Shown: one piece after another, positions 59,111 to 64,000 of the stretch
Position numbering within the stretch: position 1 is the stretch's first letter
How the letters are laid out: the number at the start of each line of letters is the position of its first letter
Source of the DNA: Triops longicaudatus
Taxonomy: Eukaryota > Arthropoda > Branchiopoda > Notostraca > Triopsidae
Direction of reading: 5' to 3'
DNA: 64,000 nt
Assembly (NCBI GenBank): GCA_022885665.1
Contig: JAGQDJ010000101.1
Coordinates: 310,001-374,000, forward strand
Translations under genes and position numbers: made by a program
Notes under the pieces: model-generated
Told to the model about the DNA's origin: nothing
The model's input: only the letters and a program-made list of their open reading frames with translations
Database searches by the model: none

Positions 59111-62100
59111 ATGGCAACCCGTTTCAAGCTTTTCCCCTCAATATTATGCGTTATTTTAATTCCCTTTACCTCTGCTGCCGATTACTCTCAAAGTAAGTCT
59201 TATTTTAACTTTGATTACTCTTCGTAACGCTTTTAAAGCCAAACTAACGCTAGTGTTTATCTCCTTATCACGCCCACTTCCTCTCAGGAATATGGTAACT
59301 CGCTATATTTACATTGTATACTTACTTTGTAGTGTTGGTTTGCCTGTATAGGACATTTTTGTGATAACTGTTTGTCTAGGTTATGAAAAATACTCCCTGG
59401 AATCATCAGACAATGTGGCCTGGTCGGAATTGCGCTTTAAGCGCCAAACCGATAACCAGTTATCGACCAGCAAACCGAATAAAGCGCTCGATTCGGGTTT
59501 GAACGACAACTCCTCGCAAATTAAAGTCGCTACCAGCACCGAAGCCAGCAAATCTAATTTCTTAAACCTCCTAGCCAGTAGTAACAACAGTAGTAGCGTC
59601 AGTACATCCAATATTAGTGACATCACAACGAATTCAACGTCTGTGACGACATCGACGACAACAACGGCGGCCAGTTTGGATGAAGAAGACGTGTCGGCCC
59701 CTACCGTGGACTATAATGGACGACGGGTGAACGCCACATCTACTGCGTATGACCACCATCGATACTACAACAGTACCTTTTACACGGAAAATGACAAAGC
59801 CAAGGAATTGTGGGTCGACTTCGACCAATTGCCGTCTAATCAAGTCATCGTCCATGACATGCTGTCGCAGTCGCATCGAAGAGCGGCGGTAATTCTCATT
59901 AATCTTACAATATACTGAAAAGGGATTTTTAGTAATGTAAAGTTTTTAAATTGTCTTTGAGGGAAACGATTCTCAGATTGTTTCTTGAGGGAAAAGACTT
60001 CCAAAAAAATCGGGTGATTTTTTTGGTGATGTTTTGAAGAATTTTTAAATAACATTTTGTTAGGTGTCGAATTTTGCATGAAGATTGTTGATTCTTAAAA
60101 AGAGATTTTTCAGGATTCTTGACGACAAAGATTTTCAGAGGTTTTTTAAGAATAATTTTAGTAAGTATGGAGTGATAAAGATTTCAAAAGTTTTTGAAAT
60201 TTTTCGTTGTTTTTCGAAGATGAAGATGGTTTTACAGATTCTTTAAATGATTTTTGAAGATTCTTAACAATTTGTCAATGGTTGTCAATGCTTTTCAGTG
60301 ACTTGAGTAACAAAGAGTATTGATAATTTCTGAAGATTTTTTTTTTAAATTTGAAGATTTTATTCGCGGCTTTTGAAAATTTTTGCTGATTTTGAAAGAT
60401 CTTAGAGCGATTTTTTAAAAGATGTTTGAATTTGTAATTAAGATTTTAAACGACTTTTTTTAACTTTTGAAATTATGTCAAGTTTTGAAATATTTTGGAG
60501 GATTTTTCTTTACATTTTTAAAAACGATTTTGAAGATTGTAAATCACTATTTTAACGACATTTCTGATGTTTCAATCATTTTGAGAACATTACGATGATT
60601 TTTGAAAGATATTTGACGATTTTTATTTTTTTTCTTTCAAGTGACTTGAACGGTTTATAAAAATTTTAAATGCTGTTTGAAGCTTTTTAAATTTTGAAAT
60701 ATTTTAAATAAACTTTATTTTTTATAGAAATTTTGAATGATGTTAAAAGTTTCTTAAAGATTTTCGAAAGTCTTTTAACCGGTCTTGAAAGATTTACAAA
60801 GATTTTTCGATGATTCCGCTAATTTTTAGATGATTTTAAAGCTCTTTCTGCGATTTGAATTAAACTACTATTGAATTAAATTTGAATAAAATTTGAATAA
60901 TTTTTGAAGTTTATTTGTCTTAATTTATAATCATCTTAAGGTTTAGTCTTCAGTTATCTTTGCTTGTAAACGAATCCTAATTTACGTTTTATCTAGATTT
61001 TTAAGGATTAATGTAAGGATTTTAAAGAAGTTTTAAGACTCGAGCCGATTTTTAATGTTTTCTTACTATTATTAACACAGACGGTGGCGTTGTCGTTCGA
61101 GTTCCCATTTTACGGCCATCTGGTGCGTAACGTGACCATAGCCACTGGTGGCTTCTTGTATTTGGGCGATTACATGCATTCCTGGCTAGCAGCCACACAG
61201 TATATAGCGCCTCTCATGGCCAATTTCGACACAAGCTTGTCCAACGACTCGACCATCAAATACGTTGATAATGGTATGATTCTCCTTGTAATCTGTTCTG
61301 CAGCTGTACAGAGTACTTTATGGAACTTAGATAATTTACCTAGAGTATTACTAAATTTGTCAAGAAACGACGCCAATAAACTTCAGTACGCCAACAGTTG
61401 CATAAGCAGCGTTGTACTTGTACTATTTCGAACGTTTGGTAACCCTACAGCTAAGCAAGCGTAGTGGCAAAATTCATTATTGTCCCGATCCGTCATTCCA
61501 TTTCTTTTTAAGCTTTGGGCTCCAGAACAGGCACGGGCAATAGAGAATTTCATTGTTGCGGCGAGTTCCTTTGGGAAAATTAGTGCCCCTAAATTTTGGA
61601 ATGACAGCGTTATCGTGTGTTTGAAAAACTCAGTGCGCACTAACTTTCCCAAAGGAACTCGCAATTAGTCACTGACTTGCGTAAGGATAGGGCAGTTTAT
61701 TGTTTTTTTTTTTTTTTTTTTTTTTTCAAAAATATTATATTTATGTATTTTTTACGAAGCGACAGTTACGTATACAGTGTACCGTTTTCTTGTTACAGGG
61801 TTTATTAATATTTGTTTGCGTCATAGGTTCGTCGTTTATCGTTCAGTGGGAAAGAGTTGTGCTGCAAGACCGGAAAGATGCAGGCAACTTTACGTTCCAA
61901 GCGATATTGTACAACACAGGCGATGTCGCGTTTGTCTACAAGGAAATTCCGCTCCTGGTGTCAAGCATTCGTGATGAAGCTCATCCGGTTAAAGTCGGCA
62001 TATCAGATGCGTACATCATCGACCGGACCATTTTCTGTACAGTCAAAACTTTTCTTTAAGATATTTTCATTTTTAGTTGGTTCTTTTCCGCTATACAGTT

Positions 62101-63756
62101 AACTACTATTTAGGGTGTTTTGGGAATGTATTTTTATCTTTTTCTTTTAGAGCGGGGGGAAAAAATACTAATATATCCAATTAAAACGGGTTAGTGTAAG
62201 CTAATTTAACCGAACTAAATTTAACTAAATTTTCTGCAATCGTTCGATTGATTCTCTTAAACAAAATGTTAAGCATCAGTTTTAGGTTAATTTCTTGAAA
62301 AATTGGTTAAATAGTGGTTGAAAAGCAAGAAAGTGGAGTTGGATTCGAAGAATGTCTCATAAGCAGTCTTAGGTTGGTTGGGTGAGGTTATGGTAGGTAA
62401 AGTTAGTTTAAAGAACTTGGTTCAGGGCAACTAGGCTAAATTTGACTACGTTTCAGTCTACAAGCATGCAAAAGCTCGTAAAAGTCACTTAAGCTTAGTT
62501 AAGTAAGGCTAAGCTACGTCAAATGAAATTAAGCTAGGGTTGGGTTCGCGTCTGAATTCGTTAAGAAACGTTACCGAAAGTAGCTAAATTATGTCAATTA
62601 TAAAAAAAGTACTCTCACCAAAAATTTGATTGGTAATGTAATCGAAAAGCCTCCTTTTAGTTTATTTTAAACGCCTACTGTGTGCACGTGCAAACTTAGT
62701 TGACCAAATTGTAAGAATTTTTGTCTAAAAGAGAAAAAAAAATAAACTAATAAGGTTTCGTTTCTTTTTTATAGTCGTGAGAAGAAAAACGATCTACGAA
62801 TACCACAAGATTGATTTGAAGCGGGACGAAATTCGCAACTGGACCGCTATTTACTTTTCCGCTTTACCCACTTGCCTCAGTTTTCGGGATTGCGACGCCT
62901 GCTTAAATAACACCATTAACTTTGCCGTAAGATGCAATCTCAAAATTATGCTCTATGAAATAGAAAAAAAAATCAGTAAGTCAGTCTAGGAGCGTATAAC
63001 GTGAAGCTAAAAGCAATATTGGGAAATAAAAGAGTGAAAAGTACCAATTTTTCACACCGGCTAACGGAATAGTCCAATCACACAACGTGTAAGACTCAGC
63101 GAAAATATATTGGAATGAATTAGTATACAGTTGTTGAACTGTGCGAAATGTGTAACAAATTATGGGGATAATGTATTAATGTCTATTACATTATAGTGTA
63201 CTTGGTGTCCGACAGCTGCAAGATGTTCAGACGGTATGGACCGCTCTCGGCAAGATTGGCTCTTTAAAAATTGCGACAAGACGATTCTCGACGACGCTGC
63301 AACGTGTACTGACTTAGCGACAAGTTCACCCTCTACCGGTCTTTTCACGAGTCCAACATCAGCTATCGTTCCTGTAACGACAAAGACCAGCTCAGCCAGT
63401 GCAGCGGTAGTGCCCTCTACCAGTCAAGGCGTCCCGGAAGACGTTCAAACTGCAAAATCCGTTGATGTCGTCGGTAATTATGAATCTTATTTTCTTTCTA
63501 ATTAACTAACTCTACTTCTCATACTTTTTCTTCTTTTGTCTACTTTTCTTTCTGAAAAATAGTTTTATTGTAATCAAACTAACAAAAGTAAAAAATAACG
63601 TTTGTTTGAATGGATAATCTCTTGCATGGGGAAAAGTTTCGACTGCCATTGCAGCGACAACGACTACTAATACGACTTTGGTGGATGTCCGTGGAACTAA
63701 GAATGACAGTCCAGTCTTATCAACCGCCTTTATTAATCCTTCTCAGGAGACTAAGG
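59111..63756 (+). CDS. PLXDC: plexin domain-containing protein (PLXDC type), 3' end outside window
   Basis: Exons 59111-59192, 59380-59888, 61081-61273, 61827-62036, 62775-62926, 63197-63473 and 63655-63756 join in phase to 508 residues so far. PLXDC1/2 are single-pass surface receptors, in vertebrates linked to PEDF binding. The start MATRFKLFPSILCVILIPFT is a signal peptide. A long Ser/Thr/Asn-rich linker follows. Then come the family blocks LWVDFDQLPSNQVIVHDMLS, SFEFPFYGHLVRNVTIATGG, ATQYIAPLMANFD, NFTFQAILYNTGDV, YKEIPLLV, HPVKVGISDAY and RRKTIYEYHKIDL (nidogen-like region). A PSI-type cysteine-rich module follows (LPTCLSF, CDAC, CTWC, DRSRQDW). A Ser/Thr-rich stalk ends at the window edge; the transmembrane and cytoplasmic exons must lie to the right. 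Confidence 0.92.
59930..60930 (+). repeat. low-complexity GATTTTTGAA-like tract in PLXDC intron
   Basis: About 1 kb in which words such as GATTTTT, TTTGAAGA and TTTTAAA recur in irregular order on the plus strand. The plus strand is rich in T and G and poor in C. Repeat units are too degenerate to count. Confidence 0.65.
61561..61662. repeat. long inverted repeat (foldback) in PLXDC intron
   Basis: GCGAGTTCCTTTGGGAAAAT at 61561 continues to 61586 and is matched by its reverse complement at 61635-61662 with one difference, with a loop of about 48 bases. It lies between exons 61273 and 61827. It may be a MITE remnant or a hairpin in the pre-mRNA. Confidence 0.75.
61702..61727. repeat. poly-T run
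   Basis: About 24 T in a row in the PLXDC intron, 100 bases before the next acceptor. Confidence 0.8.
62180..62560 (+). repeat. TTAGG-like degenerate block, PLXDC intron
   Basis: Words TTAGGTTGG, GGTTATGG, AAGTTAG and GCTTAGTTAAG on the plus strand, more degenerate than the PFKFB blocks. A further short block begins at about 63945 and runs to the window end. Confidence 0.55.
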
Positions 63757-64000
63757 GTAAAAAATGACGACCACTGAAGCTGACATTCTTGTTTATTTCA
63801 TGGCTTTACCTGCTTCTTGGCAACAAGCGATTTTCTTTTAGTCATTTATTTTTGGTTTATAAAGTTGATTCAACATGTCCGAAAATAACATTCCAGAACG
63901 TGAAATGGTACGAAGAAATTTCATATAATGAACGTCAGGTGGCTTTGTGTTAGGGTATTTAAGTTAGATTAGGTTAGCAAAGTCAAGTGGTTAAATGTCA

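Noticed and set aside
61084..61464. 126-codon frame running past the PLXDC exon
   Set aside because: The homologous part ends at the donor 61273; the rest is intron read-through.

Overview
The window is a piece of an arthropod nuclear genome. The evidence is a chitin-binding cuticle protein, a secreted DUF4789-type protein, TATA boxes paired with the arthropod TCAGT initiator, GT-AG introns from about 50 bases to several kb, AT-rich spacers, and long intronic blocks of degenerate TTAGG-like pentamers. I cannot name the order. There is no operon, CRISPR array, tRNA or rRNA that I can see. All gene models below were built by hand, by matching reading frames, GT-AG borders and phase across exons.

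Layout. 1-4.4 kb: intergenic, with a decayed pogo/Tigger-like element. 4.4-7.2 kb: a ZNF330 (NOA36) gene start on the minus strand, head to head with a complete BARD1 (RING, ankyrins, two BRCT domains) on the plus strand, separated by 386 bases. 7.5-8.5 kb: a cuticle protein with a clear promoter. 8.7-8.9 kb: a hAT-like terminal-repeat element whose middle is a poly-G/N/poly-C assembly scar. 12.0-12.6 kb: a small single-pass membrane protein. 14.7-27.6 kb: a complete PFKFB gene with three alternative first exons, all phase 1. 29-31.7 kb: two copies of a hAT MITE. 32.6-35.8 kb: a cysteine-rich secreted protein made by duplication of an exon pair. 37.2-39.1 kb: a SEC14-like lipid-transfer protein that stops before the GOLD domain. 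39.5-40.3 kb: a CLCA relic with an in-frame stop and a destroyed zinc site. 40.3-47.3 kb: no gene seen. 47.3-50.3 kb: Asteroid (XPG-like nuclease family). 50.4-57 kb: relics of a non-LTR retrotransposon and a mariner. 57.1-58.6 kb: a short secreted ZP-N protein. 59.1 kb to the window end: a PLXDC-type receptor, cut off before its membrane segment.

The genes are unrelated in function (DNA repair, glycolysis control, cuticle, lipid transfer, surface receptors), so this is an ordinary mixed neighbourhood. I found no convincing new multi-gene system. The most informative points are the PFKFB promoter/first-exon switch that decides whether a PKA-like site is present, the ZNF330-BARD1 divergent pair, the exon-pair duplication in the DUF4789-type gene, the dead CLCA copy, and the strand-polarised TTAGG-like blocks in introns.
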